Origin: Acidibrevibacterium fodinaquatile
GTDB taxonomy: Bacteria; Pseudomonadota; Alphaproteobacteria; Acetobacterales; Acetobacteraceae
Direction of reading: 5' to 3'
Length of the DNA: 64,000 bases
Assembly: GCF_003352165.1 (NCBI RefSeq)
Contig: NZ_CP029176.1
Location: 2,480,001 to 2,544,000 of the forward strand
The notes below the pieces were generated by a model. The model ran no database searches and was not told the DNA's origin. It saw only the letters and a program-made list of their open reading frames with translations. The position numbers and the translations under genes are program-made. Positions 46,094 to 54,673 of the stretch are shown piece by piece (position 1 is the first letter of the stretch; the number at the start of each line of letters is the position of its first letter).

Positions 46094-47182
46094 ATGCGTG
46101 GGCCTATACCATTGTCTGGCTGGATGCATGCGGCCGGTGCCTTACTGCTCGCGATGCCGATCGCCGCGGCCGCCCTGCCGGCTTGGGCTGATGATGGCCC
46201 GCCCTCCTTCGCGCCGCTGGTCCATAAAGTTTTGCCCGGCGTCGTCAGCATCGCCGTCACCGAGCCGCTCAACACCAACGAGGCGCTCGATGCGCTGCCG
46301 CCGGCGTTGCGCGGCACGCCGTTCGAAAAACAGTTCCGCGAACAGCTCCGCCGTCGCCCCGAGAAGGCGACCGACGCCGGCGCCGGCTTCATCGTCGATG
46401 CCAGCGGCCTCATCGTCACCAATAACCACGTCGTCGGGATCGCGAAGGATATCGAGGTGACGCTCGCCGACGGCACCTCGCTCCCGGCGCGGGTGATCGG
46501 CGCCGACGAACTCACCGATCTCGCGGTGTTGAAGGTCTCCCCACCGCGCGCCTTGCCGGTGGTCGCTTGGGGCAGTTCGCGCACTGTCGAGGTCGGGGAC
46601 TGGGTGCTGGCGGCGGGCAATCCGTTCGGCCTCGCCAATTCGATCACCGCCGGCATCGTCTCGGCGCGTGGGCGCGACATCGAGACCGGCCCGTTCGATG
46701 ATTTCCTGCAGATCGACGCGCCGGTCAATCCGGGCAATTCCGGCGGCCCGATCTTTAACATGAAGGGGGAGGTGGTCGGCATCAACACCGCCATCGTCTC
46801 GCCCTCCGGCGGCTCGGTCGGCATCGCCTTCGCCATCCCGAGCGACGAGGCGCGCAGTATCGTCGCCGCTCTGGTCGCGCATGGCCATATCGATCGCGGC
46901 TGGCTCGGGGTCGCGCTCGAGGATCTGCCCGACAACGGCAATGACCCCGGCGTCGCCGTGACCCAAATCGTGCAGGCCGGTCCGGCGGCACTCTCGGGCG
47001 TGCGCAGCGGCGACATCATTCTTTCGGTCAACGGCCAGCCGGTCTATAATACACAGGGCTTGATCCGTGCCGTTGCTGCCATCCCGCCGGGGCGTAACGC
47101 GCGTCTCACGGTGTTTCGCGGTGGCAAGGCTATCCAGATCAACGTCACCGTCGGCCATCGCCCGCCGATGCGTGCCGACTGA
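46094..47182 (+). CDS. HtrA/DegP-type periplasmic serine protease, one PDZ
   Basis: 362 residues. Signal peptide to about residue 32 (LLLAMPIAAAALPAWA). Trypsin-like domain with the triad H112 (VTNNHV), D142 (LTDLAVL) and S216 (NPGNSGGP), then one PDZ domain (GWLGVALEDL ... GDIILSVNGQPV). Degrades or refolds misfolded envelope proteins. A second paralogue and a two-component system follow. ATG at 46094 follows GGAGAAATACG. Confidence 0.9.
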   Translation: MRGPIPLSGWMHAAGALLLAMPIAAAALPAWADDGPPSFAPLVHKVLPGVVSIAVTEPLNTNEALDALPPALRGTPFEKQFREQLRRRPEKATDAGAGFIVDASGLIVTNNHVVGIAKDIEVTLADGTSLPARVIGADELTDLAVLKVSPPRALPVVAWGSSRTVEVGDWVLAAGNPFGLANSITAGIVSARGRDIETGPFDDFLQIDAPVNPGNSGGPIFNMKGEVVGINTAIVSPSGGSVGIAFAIPSDEARSIVAALVAHGHIDRGWLGVALEDLPDNGNDPGVAVTQIVQAGPAALSGVRSGDIILSVNGQPVYNTQGLIRAVAAIPPGRNARLTVFRGGKAIQINVTVGHRPPMRAD

Positions 47183-47259
47183 CGGCGCTTTGGCGTATCA
47201 TCATCCCCATGATGGGCGACTCTCATAATCGGTGACGAGGGCCCGGAGAAAACGCACCC

Positions 47260-48423
47260 ATGACCCGTAAGATGACAGATTTCCGGCGCGCGAAGGCCAC
47301 TGCCATCGCTGCGGTGGCGCTGCCGCTCCTCCTCTTCAGCGGCGGCACGACGAAGGCCGATGACATGCCGGCGAGCTTCGCCGATGTCGTTGAGAAGGTC
47401 TGGCCGTCAGTGGTCAATATCGCGGTCACCGCCCTGATCGACGACCCGGTGACCGAGCAAGCGGCCGCACCCGCGCCGCCTTCGGAACCAAAGAGCGAAC
47501 AAAAGAGCGTGAGCGGCACGCCGAATACCGGGACGCCGCCGATGCCGAACACCATGAACGGCACGCCGATGGAAAAACTGTTCCGTGAGCGCATGCGCGC
47601 GCGGCATGTGAAGCTGGTCGGCTCCGGCTTCATTATCGACCGCTCCGGCCTGATCGTCACCAATAATCACGTCATCGCCAAAGCTGCCGCCCTCGACGTG
47701 ACGCTCATCGACGGCACCATCCTGCCGGCGCGCGTCGTCGGCGCCGATGATTTCAGCGATATCGCCATCCTCCGCGTCGATCCGCCGCACCCGCTGCCGG
47801 TGGTGAGTTGGGCGCCGTCGGCGGGCCTCAGGCCGGGTGACTGGGTGATCGCGATCGGCAACCCGTTCGGCCTCGGCACCTCGATTTCGGCCGGCGTTTT
47901 CTCTGCCCGCGGCCGCGATATCGGCGCCGATCCCTATGATGATTTCCTGCAGGTCAATGTCGCCATCAATCCCGGCAATTCCGGTGGCCCGCTGTTCGAC
48001 GCCAAGGGCCGCGTGGTCGGCATCAACACCGCGACCGAGGCGCCCAACGGCGGTTCGGTCGGCATCGGCTTTGCCATTCCGAGCGAATTCGCCCTTTCCG
48101 TGATCAACACCCTGCGCGCCGAACACCATATCGAACGTGGCTGGCTCGGCATCCGCTTTACCGGCAATCCGCTGGCGGCGCAGGATGACGGGGTCGAGAT
48201 CGATGCGCTGCAGCCGGGCGGCCCCGGCGCCAACGGGGGCTTGCGGGTGCGTGACCGCATCCTTGCGGTCAATGGCATGGAAATGGACACGCCGCGCGAC
48301 GTGGTACGCGCCATCGCCGCCCTCCCGCCGGGAAGCGCCGTCACGCTGACGGTGCGGCGCAAGGGAAACGACATTGAATTGCCGGTGATCATCGGCCGGC
48401 GGCCGCAACTCGGAGGAGGATAG
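47260..48423 (+). CDS. Second HtrA/DegP-type periplasmic serine protease, one PDZ
   Basis: 387 residues. Signal peptide to about 33, then a low-complexity linker rich in P, E, K and S (about 68-100) absent from the paralogue upstream. Triad H137 (VTNNHV), D167 (FSDIAIL), S241 (NPGNSGGP); single PDZ (GWLGIRFTGNPL ... DRILAVNGMEM). A tandem duplicate of the preceding gene, now well diverged. Eight bases separate it from the response regulator, suggesting joint expression. Confidence 0.9.
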   Translation: MTRKMTDFRRAKATAIAAVALPLLLFSGGTTKADDMPASFADVVEKVWPSVVNIAVTALIDDPVTEQAAAPAPPSEPKSEQKSVSGTPNTGTPPMPNTMNGTPMEKLFRERMRARHVKLVGSGFIIDRSGLIVTNNHVIAKAAALDVTLIDGTILPARVVGADDFSDIAILRVDPPHPLPVVSWAPSAGLRPGDWVIAIGNPFGLGTSISAGVFSARGRDIGADPYDDFLQVNVAINPGNSGGPLFDAKGRVVGINTATEAPNGGSVGIGFAIPSEFALSVINTLRAEHHIERGWLGIRFTGNPLAAQDDGVEIDALQPGGPGANGGLRVRDRILAVNGMEMDTPRDVVRAIAALPPGSAVTLTVRRKGNDIELPVIIGRRPQLGGG

Positions 48424-48430
48424 AGCGGAT

Positions 48431-49114
48431 ATGCGCATTCTGCTGGTCGAGGATGACAAAGATGTCGGTGGCTTTGTCGCCAAGGGGCTGCGCGAGGCGG
48501 GGCACATCGTCGAACATGCGGATAATGGCCGCGATGGGCTCTTTCTCGCCGCCAGCGAAAATTTCGACGCCATCATCCTTGACCGCATGCTGCCGGGCGG
48601 TGTCGATGGTCTGCGGCTTTTGGAAACGCTGCGGGCACAGAACAACCATACCCCGGTGCTGTTCCTCTCGGCGCTCGCCCAGGTCGATGACCGCATTCGC
48701 GGCCTCAAAGCCGGCGGCGATGATTACCTCACCAAACCCTTCGTGTTCGCCGAACTTCTCGCCCGGGTCGAGGCGCTGACCAGGCGCAGCAAGAACGAAG
48801 GACCGCAGACCAAGCTCACGGTCGGCGATCTCGAGATGGATCTGCTGGCCCGCAGCGTGCGCCGCGCCGGCCAGAAAATCGACCTGCAGCCGCGCGAATT
48901 CCGCCTCCTCGAATATCTGATGCGCCATGTCGGCCAGGTCGTGACGCGCACCATGCTGCTCGAAGGGGTGTGGGACTATCATTTCGATCCCCAGACCAAC
49001 GTGATTGACGTGCATGTCTCGCGCCTGCGCCAAAAAGTGGACAAGCCCTTCCGAGGCGCGCTGATCCATACCATCCGCAACGCCGGCTACATGCTGCGGC
49101 CGGAAGAGGATTAG
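48431..49114 (+). CDS. OmpR-family response regulator
   Basis: 227 residues. Receiver domain with acidic pocket EDD (7-9), phospho-acceptor D51 (ILDRMLPGG) and K102 (DDYLTKPF); C-terminal winged HTH (QPREFRLLEYLMRHVGQVVTRTMLLEGVWDYHFDPQTNVIDVHVSRLRQKV). Closest in pattern to CusR/QseB/PmrA-type regulators. Adjacent protease genes suggest control of an envelope-stress response. Confidence 0.93.
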   Translation: MRILLVEDDKDVGGFVAKGLREAGHIVEHADNGRDGLFLAASENFDAIILDRMLPGGVDGLRLLETLRAQNNHTPVLFLSALAQVDDRIRGLKAGGDDYLTKPFVFAELLARVEALTRRSKNEGPQTKLTVGDLEMDLLARSVRRAGQKIDLQPREFRLLEYLMRHVGQVVTRTMLLEGVWDYHFDPQTNVIDVHVSRLRQKVDKPFRGALIHTIRNAGYMLRPEED

Positions 49115-49124
49115 GGCGGACGGC

Positions 49125-50621
49125 ATGCGTGAAGCCGGCCCGGCCGCAAGCCTCGTCCCCGGGCGACGCACGCATCGTTGGCGGCAGGGCATTTTCGGCC
49201 GGCTCCGGCAAAGATTGCCAAGGCACTGGCTCCCTGGCCGCTGGACGCCGCCGGCGCTGTTGCGCTCGGCGGGGTTGCGTTTCGCCGGCCTCTATGCGGC
49301 GCTGTTCGGCTTGAGCGCGCTCGCGCTCGCCGTCTTTCTCTGGTGGGACACCGCCGCCCTCCTCGATCGCCAGGTCGATGCCTCGATCCACGCCGATGCC
49401 GAAGGTTTGAACGAACGCTGGCAGGCGGGCGGGTTGCCGGCGCTGATCGTCACCATCCGTGACCGCCTCGTCGAGAATGTCGATGACGACGCGATCTATC
49501 TGCTGGTCGATGGCGGCGGTCATCGGCTGGCCGGCAATCTCGATCGCTGGCCGCCGGGGGTTGCCGCCAATGACGATTGGTATGAATTGCCGATCGTGCG
49601 GGACAATATCCGCTCGCTAGCGCGGGTGCACACCTTCGATCTTCCCGGCGGCTTTCATCTTCTGGTCGGGCGCGATGTCGAGGCGCGCGTCAGGCTCCGC
49701 CATGTCCTGACCGATGCCCTGCTTTGGGCGCTTTTGGTGATCGCCGGGCTCGGCGTCGCGGGCGCGCTTTTAGTGCGGAGCGTGCTGCAGAATACCCTCG
49801 CCGATATTTCACGCACCACGGCGGCGATCGGCGCTGGCGATCTCTCGCGGCGGGTGCGCCTTTCCGGGCGTGGTGACGAGTTCGATCATCTCGCCGAAAC
49901 CATCAACGATATGCTGGAGCGCATCGGCCGGCTGATGGATGGCGTGCGCGAGGTCTCCAACGCCATCGCCCACGATCTTCGCACCCCGATCACCCGCGCC
50001 CGCGCCCGGCTCGAGGATGCGCTCGCGCATGCCGCGGGTGAGGCCGATCTCCGCGCCGCAATCGAGCGCGCCGAGGCCGACCTCGACGGTATCGTCGCGA
50101 TTTTCCAGGCGATTTTGCGGATCGCCGAAATCGAGGCGGGGGCGCGGCGTTCGGCCTTCACCGGCGTCGATCTCGCGCCCCTGCTCGCCGACCTCGCCGA
50201 ACTCTATGGCGCCGTCGCCGAAGAGCGGCAGATCGCCTTTACCGTGCGCTGTCCGCCCCGGCTCGCGGTCTCGGGCGATCGCGACATGATCCAGCAGGCG
50301 GTCGCCAATCTGCTCGATAACGCGCTCAAATTCTCTCCCCCGGGCAGCGAGATCAGCCTGATCGGCGAAGAGGCCGGTGCGCATGTCAGGATCATCGTCA
50401 CCGATCAGGGACCCGGGATCCCGGAGGCGGAACGCCGCCACGTCACCGAGCGCTTCTATCGCGGCGAGAGCGCCCGCAACACCCCGGGGTCTGGTCTCGG
50501 GCTCGCCCTCGCGGTCGCGGTCGCGCAATTGCATGACGGCACGCTCACGCTCGACGACAACGCCCCGGGCCTGCGCGCCATCCTCACCCTTCCCTCGCGC
50601 GGGGGGCGCGCCGATGCCTGA
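49125..50621 (+). CDS. Sensor histidine kinase
   Basis: 498 residues. Transmembrane segments at about 52-73 and 197-217 enclose a periplasmic sensor domain of ~120 residues; HAMP about 218-270; HisKA with phospho-His283 (NAIAHDLRTPITRARARL); ATPase domain with N box NLLDNALKFSPPG, G1 DQGPGIP, F box RFYRGESARN and G2 GSGLGLALA. Partner of the preceding regulator. The first ~45 residues are arginine-rich and the true start could be further in. Confidence 0.92.
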   Translation: MREAGPAASLVPGRRTHRWRQGIFGRLRQRLPRHWLPGRWTPPALLRSAGLRFAGLYAALFGLSALALAVFLWWDTAALLDRQVDASIHADAEGLNERWQAGGLPALIVTIRDRLVENVDDDAIYLLVDGGGHRLAGNLDRWPPGVAANDDWYELPIVRDNIRSLARVHTFDLPGGFHLLVGRDVEARVRLRHVLTDALLWALLVIAGLGVAGALLVRSVLQNTLADISRTTAAIGAGDLSRRVRLSGRGDEFDHLAETINDMLERIGRLMDGVREVSNAIAHDLRTPITRARARLEDALAHAAGEADLRAAIERAEADLDGIVAIFQAILRIAEIEAGARRSAFTGVDLAPLLADLAELYGAVAEERQIAFTVRCPPRLAVSGDRDMIQQAVANLLDNALKFSPPGSEISLIGEEAGAHVRIIVTDQGPGIPEAERRHVTERFYRGESARNTPGSGLGLALAVAVAQLHDGTLTLDDNAPGLRAILTLPSRGGRADA

Positions 50622-50982
50622 CCGCGTGTTCATCCGCCGCACAGCAACGGGTGAGACGGACGGGCGTAAACCTCGTCGGATGCGTTCATTTCTCCTCGCC
50701 TCCGGCGGCGCCCTGGTGCTAGCGGCAGCAATCGTGATCAGCTTGCTGCCGGTCGAGGACGCGACCCGCGTCATCACCGATACGCCGGATTACTGCAATC
50801 AACTCTATCATCAAGCCAGCACCGAAGCGCAGAAAACGCCGATCACCCTCGCCCCCGAGGTCGATACCCTCATCGAGCGGGGGCGAGAGATGTGCCATGC
50901 CGGCCAGATCCGCGGCGGCATCATCCGCCTGCGCCGGGCGCTCATGCTGATGCACCTGCCGCCGCCGGTCGCCGGCCGGTAG
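50614..50982 (+). CDS. Small membrane-anchored protein of the two-component operon
   Basis: 122 residues overlapping the kinase by 8 bp. One N-terminal transmembrane segment or uncleaved signal (SFLLASGGALVLAAAIVISLLP), then a helical periplasmic part with two cysteines (DTPDYCNQLYHQAS; RGREMCHAGQIRGGIIRLRRALMLMH). Family not recognised. The C-terminal helices and context suggest an accessory sensor of the kinase. Confidence 0.65.
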   Translation: MPDRVFIRRTATGETDGRKPRRMRSFLLASGGALVLAAAIVISLLPVEDATRVITDTPDYCNQLYHQASTEAQKTPITLAPEVDTLIERGREMCHAGQIRGGIIRLRRALMLMHLPPPVAGR

Positions 50983-51023
50983 CCTCCCCGCGCATTTTTC
51001 GGCGCCCAAAGCCATTACCGGCG

Positions 51024-51063
51024 TTGACAAGCGCGTGCCGTCGCCGGATTGTATGCATACGAA
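51024..51063 (+). promoter_or_regulatory. Promoter with palindromic operator (GntR-like)
   Basis: TTGACA at 51024 is followed, 19 bases on, by TTGTAT (51049-51054). The latter is inside a near-palindrome TTGTATGCATACGAA (51049-51063) with the perfect 10-mer GTATGCATAC at its centre. The TTGTAT-N-ATACAA form is typical of FCD-type GntR operators. The following operon starts at 51081. Confidence 0.55.
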
Positions 51064-51080
51064 CAATCGGAGCCGGCGGC

Positions 51081-51926
51081 ATGGGCTTCTATCTGCGCCC
51101 TCAGACAGTGTCAGACGCGCTCACCGCGCTCGCCGGTGGGCGCTACACCGTTCTCGCAGGCGCAACCGACCATTTCCCGGCGCGCGTTCTCACGAGACCG
51201 GCGGAAGACATCCTCGACATCAGCGGCGTCGCCGATCTCGACCTTATCCGCATCGATGCGGGTGGGATCTGGCTCCCGGCGCGGGCCACCTGGCGGGCGG
51301 TGATCGACGCCGGCCTGCCGCCGTTCGCTTGCGCCCTGGTTGCGGCGGCGCGGCAGATCGGCGGCCAGCAGGTGCAGAATGCGGCAACCGTGGTCGGCAA
51401 TCTCTGTAATGCGAGCCCGGCGGCGGATGGCATTCCGGTGCTCCTCGCCCTCGATGCCGAGGTTGAACTCGCCCGCCTCGGCGAGCGGCGACGAATCGCG
51501 GTCGCGGATTTCGTGCTCGGCAATCGCCGCACCGCACGCGCGCCGGATGAACTCGTGCTCGGCGTTCATATCCCCGCCCCCGCCCTCCCGGCGCGGAGCG
51601 TGTTCGAGAAACTCGGCGCCCGCGCCTATCTGGTGATTTCGATCGTCATGGTCGCGCTCGCCGCCGAATTCCTGCCCGATGGGCGGATCGCCGCGGCGCG
51701 CGTTGCGGTCGGCGCCTGTTCGAGCCGCGCGCTCCGGCTGCCGGCGCTGGAAGCGGCCCTGTGCGGACGGTTTCCCGACCCCGATCTGGTGCAGCCCGAC
51801 CATCTCGCCCCGTTGCGCCCGATCGACGATGTCCGCGCCAGCGCCGCCTACCGTCGCAGCGCCGCCCTCACCCTACTGCGCCGGGCGGTTACGTCGCTCA
51901 GTGAGCCTGGATGCGGCCCGACATGA
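51081..51926 (+). CDS. Molybdenum hydroxylase FAD-binding subunit
   Basis: 281 residues, the medium (FAD) subunit of xanthine-dehydrogenase/CO-dehydrogenase-type enzymes. YTVLAGATDHFP and IGGQQVQNAATVVGNLCNASPAADGIPVLLALDAEVEL hold the two FAD-binding motifs (the second corresponds to the T-x-GGNxxxxSPAGD-type loop). Carries electrons from the Mo/Fe-S subunit to an acceptor. First gene of the 51-62 kb operon; coupled to the next by an ATGA overlap. Confidence 0.9.
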   Translation: MGFYLRPQTVSDALTALAGGRYTVLAGATDHFPARVLTRPAEDILDISGVADLDLIRIDAGGIWLPARATWRAVIDAGLPPFACALVAAARQIGGQQVQNAATVVGNLCNASPAADGIPVLLALDAEVELARLGERRRIAVADFVLGNRRTARAPDELVLGVHIPAPALPARSVFEKLGARAYLVISIVMVALAAEFLPDGRIAAARVAVGACSSRALRLPALEAALCGRFPDPDLVQPDHLAPLRPIDDVRASAAYRRSAALTLLRRAVTSLSEPGCGPT

Positions 51927-54673
51927 AGGATTTTCCCGCGGCCCGTCTCCGCTTCACCCTCAATGGCCGCGCGGTCGCGACCATCGCAGACCCCATGCTG
52001 CGGCTCGCCGATCTGCTGCGCGATCATTTGCATCTGACCGGGACCAAGATCGGCTGCAATGCCGGCGATTGCGGCGCCTGCACGGTGCTGATCGATAACC
52101 GCCAAGTCTGCGCCTGCCTCATCCCGGCCGGACAGATCGAGGGCCGCGCGGTGGTAACCGTGGAAGGGCTCGCCGAGCACGGCCAGCTTTCCGCCTTGCA
52201 AGCCGCGTTTCTGCGCCATGGTGCCGCGCAATGCGGCATCTGCACGCCGGGGATGCTGATGGCGGCGGCCGATCTCCTTGCCCGCGAGCCAAACCCCGAT
52301 GAGGCGGCGGTCAAGGACGCGCTCGGCGGCGTGCTCTGCCGCTGCACCGGCTATCGCAAGATCATCGAGGCGGTACTCGATGTCGGCAGTGGCGGCGCGG
52401 TCGTGCCGGCGCGAGGCGACGGGGTCGGCGCGCGGGCGGAAAAAGTCGATGGCGCCGCGAAAATCACCGGCAGCGAAGCGTTCGGCGCCGATCGTGAGCC
52501 GCCGGCGCCGTTCCTCTCGCTCCGCGTGATCCGCAGCCCCCACCCGCATGCCCGTTTCGTGCTCGGCGATCTCGCCCCCTTGATCGCCGCGCACCCTGGC
52601 CTCGTGCGGGTGCTGACCGCCGCCGATGTCCCGCGTAATGTTTTCGGCATCTATCCGACTGGCAAGGACCAGCCGGTGCTTGCCGAAAACCTCGCCCGCT
52701 ATCGCGGCGAGGCGGTTTTGGCCCTGCTCGGTGATGCCGAAACCCTCACCGAGATCGCCGAAAACGAGATCCCGATCCGCTGGATACCGCTGCCGCCGGT
52801 GACCTTCGCCGACGCGGCGGGGCCCGAGGCGGTGCAATTGCACCCGCAATCGCCGGGCAATGTGCTCTGCCGTGGCCGCGTGGTTGCCGGCGATGTCGCG
52901 CGGGGCTTGGCTGCGGGCGCCGTTCGCGCCGACATCGCGGTCACCACCAGCTTCGTCGAACACGCCTATATCGAGCCCGAGGCCGGCTATGCGAGGCGGG
53001 TCGACGACCGCGTTGAAATCTTCGCCTGCACCCAGACGCCTTATATGGATCGCGACGAACTCGCCGGCATCCTCGGGCTGCGCCCCGATCAGGTGCGGGT
53101 CATCCCGAGCGCGGTCGGCGGCGGGTTTGGCGGCAAGCTCGATCTGTCGCTGCAGCCTTTGCTCTGCCTTGCCGCCTGGCTCACCGGCCAGCCGGTGCGC
53201 CAGATCTATTCCCGCCCCGAAAGCATGGCCGCGACCACCAAGCGCCACCCCGCCCGCATCCGCGCCGAAGCGGCGGCGGATGCCGAGGGGCGGCTCACCG
53301 CGTTTCGCTTCGACGGCGACTTCAACACCGGGGCCTATGCGAGTTGGGGCCCGACGGTCGCCGGGCGCGTGCCCGTCCACGCCATGGGCCCCTACCGCGT
53401 GCCGCATGTCGAAGCGCTTGCGAGGGCGCTTTACACCAATGATCCGCCGGCCGGCGCCTTCCGCGGCTTCGGCGTGCCGCAAGCGGCGCTGGCGACGGAA
53501 GCGCTGATGGACCAACTCGCCGATGCGCTCGGCGAGGACCGGCTGGAATTTCGCCACCAAAACGCCCTTCGCCCCGGCGATCGGACGGCGACCGGGCAAG
53601 TACTCGGCGAAGGGGCTGCGCTTGCCGCCTGTCTCGAAGCCCTCCGGCCGGCCTGGCAAACCCTCCGCGCTGACGCGGCGCGCCGCAATCGGGCGGCGTG
53701 CGGGCCTCTCCGCTTTGGTGTCGGCATCGCCTGCATGTGGTACGGGATCGGCAATACCGGTATGTCCAACCCCTCCGAAATGGTGATCGGGGTGACAGCG
53801 GCGGGCCGCGTCATCCTGTTTTCCGGCGCGGTCGATATCGGTCAGGGCTCGAACACCATCATGCGCCAGATCGCCGCCTCGGCGCTTGGTGTCCCCACCA
53901 CCGTGATCGACCTCGTCACCGGCGATACCGATCGGACGCGCGATGCCGGCAAGACCAGCGCCTCGCGCCAGACCTTCGTCAGCGGCAACGCCGCGCGGCT
54001 GGCCGCCGAAGCCTTGCGCGCGGCGATCCTCCGCGCCGCCAACGCCGCCCCCGACGCAACCCTCGCGTTTCGCGATGGTGCGATTGTCGTCAACCATGAC
54101 GGGATGGAGACACGGCTCGATCCGGCTTCGATGGCCGCCGATGGCGAAGGGCTGGTGTTTCGCGGCGAAGGCCGGTTCGACCCGCCAACCACCGCACTCG
54201 ATGAGAACGGCCAGGGCATCCCTTACGCGAGCTATGCGTTTGCCGCCCAGATCGCCGCCGTTGCCGTCGATACCGCGCTCGGGACGACGCGGGTCGAACG
54301 CATCGTCGCCGCCCACGAGGTCGGCCGCGCGATCAACCCGACCCTGGTCGAGGGCCAGATCCATGGCGGCATCGCCCAGGGTCTCGGGCTCGCGCTGATG
54401 GAGGACTATGTGCCCGGGCGCACCGAAAATCTGCACGATTATCTCATCCCGACGGTTGGCGACGTGCCGCCGATCGAAGTCATCCTGATCGAGGAGGCCG
54501 ATCCGCTCGGCCCGTTCGGCGCCAAGGGGGTGGGCGAGCCGGCGCTGATCGCGACCGCACCGGCGATCTTCAACGCCATCGCCGATGCCACCGGCGTGCG
54601 CCCGACCGCCGCGCCCTGCACCCCCGATCGCCTGCTCGCCCTGTTCGATGCCGCCCGGGAGGCTGCGCGATGA
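51923..54673 (+). CDS. Molybdenum hydroxylase, fused Fe-S and Mo-binding subunits
   Basis: 916 residues. Residues 1-155 form the two 2Fe-2S domains: C45/C50/C53/C65 (GCNAGDCGACTVL) and C104/C107/C139/C141 (CGICTPGM; LCRCTGY). From about 165 the molybdopterin domain follows: SAVGGGFGGKL, PAGAFRGFGVPQ, GAVDIGQGSNT, and the catalytic Glu in FGAKGVGEPAL. Small and large subunits are usually separate genes. Hydroxylates an N-heterocycle or purine-like substrate; the neighbours favour a nicotinate/hydroxypyridine-type compound. Confidence 0.9.
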   Translation: MKDFPAARLRFTLNGRAVATIADPMLRLADLLRDHLHLTGTKIGCNAGDCGACTVLIDNRQVCACLIPAGQIEGRAVVTVEGLAEHGQLSALQAAFLRHGAAQCGICTPGMLMAAADLLAREPNPDEAAVKDALGGVLCRCTGYRKIIEAVLDVGSGGAVVPARGDGVGARAEKVDGAAKITGSEAFGADREPPAPFLSLRVIRSPHPHARFVLGDLAPLIAAHPGLVRVLTAADVPRNVFGIYPTGKDQPVLAENLARYRGEAVLALLGDAETLTEIAENEIPIRWIPLPPVTFADAAGPEAVQLHPQSPGNVLCRGRVVAGDVARGLAAGAVRADIAVTTSFVEHAYIEPEAGYARRVDDRVEIFACTQTPYMDRDELAGILGLRPDQVRVIPSAVGGGFGGKLDLSLQPLLCLAAWLTGQPVRQIYSRPESMAATTKRHPARIRAEAAADAEGRLTAFRFDGDFNTGAYASWGPTVAGRVPVHAMGPYRVPHVEALARALYTNDPPAGAFRGFGVPQAALATEALMDQLADALGEDRLEFRHQNALRPGDRTATGQVLGEGAALAACLEALRPAWQTLRADAARRNRAACGPLRFGVGIACMWYGIGNTGMSNPSEMVIGVTAAGRVILFSGAVDIGQGSNTIMRQIAASALGVPTTVIDLVTGDTDRTRDAGKTSASRQTFVSGNAARLAAEALRAAILRAANAAPDATLAFRDGAIVVNHDGMETRLDPASMAADGEGLVFRGEGRFDPPTTALDENGQGIPYASYAFAAQIAAVAVDTALGTTRVERIVAAHEVGRAINPTLVEGQIHGGIAQGLGLALMEDYVPGRTENLHDYLIPTVGDVPPIEVILIEEADPLGPFGAKGVGEPALIATAPAIFNAIADATGVRPTAAPCTPDRLLALFDAAREAAR

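Noticed and set aside
47183-47259. Short CATCAT/ATGATG inverted repeat between the two HtrA genes
   Set aside because: Arms too short and of low complexity to call a terminator or operator.
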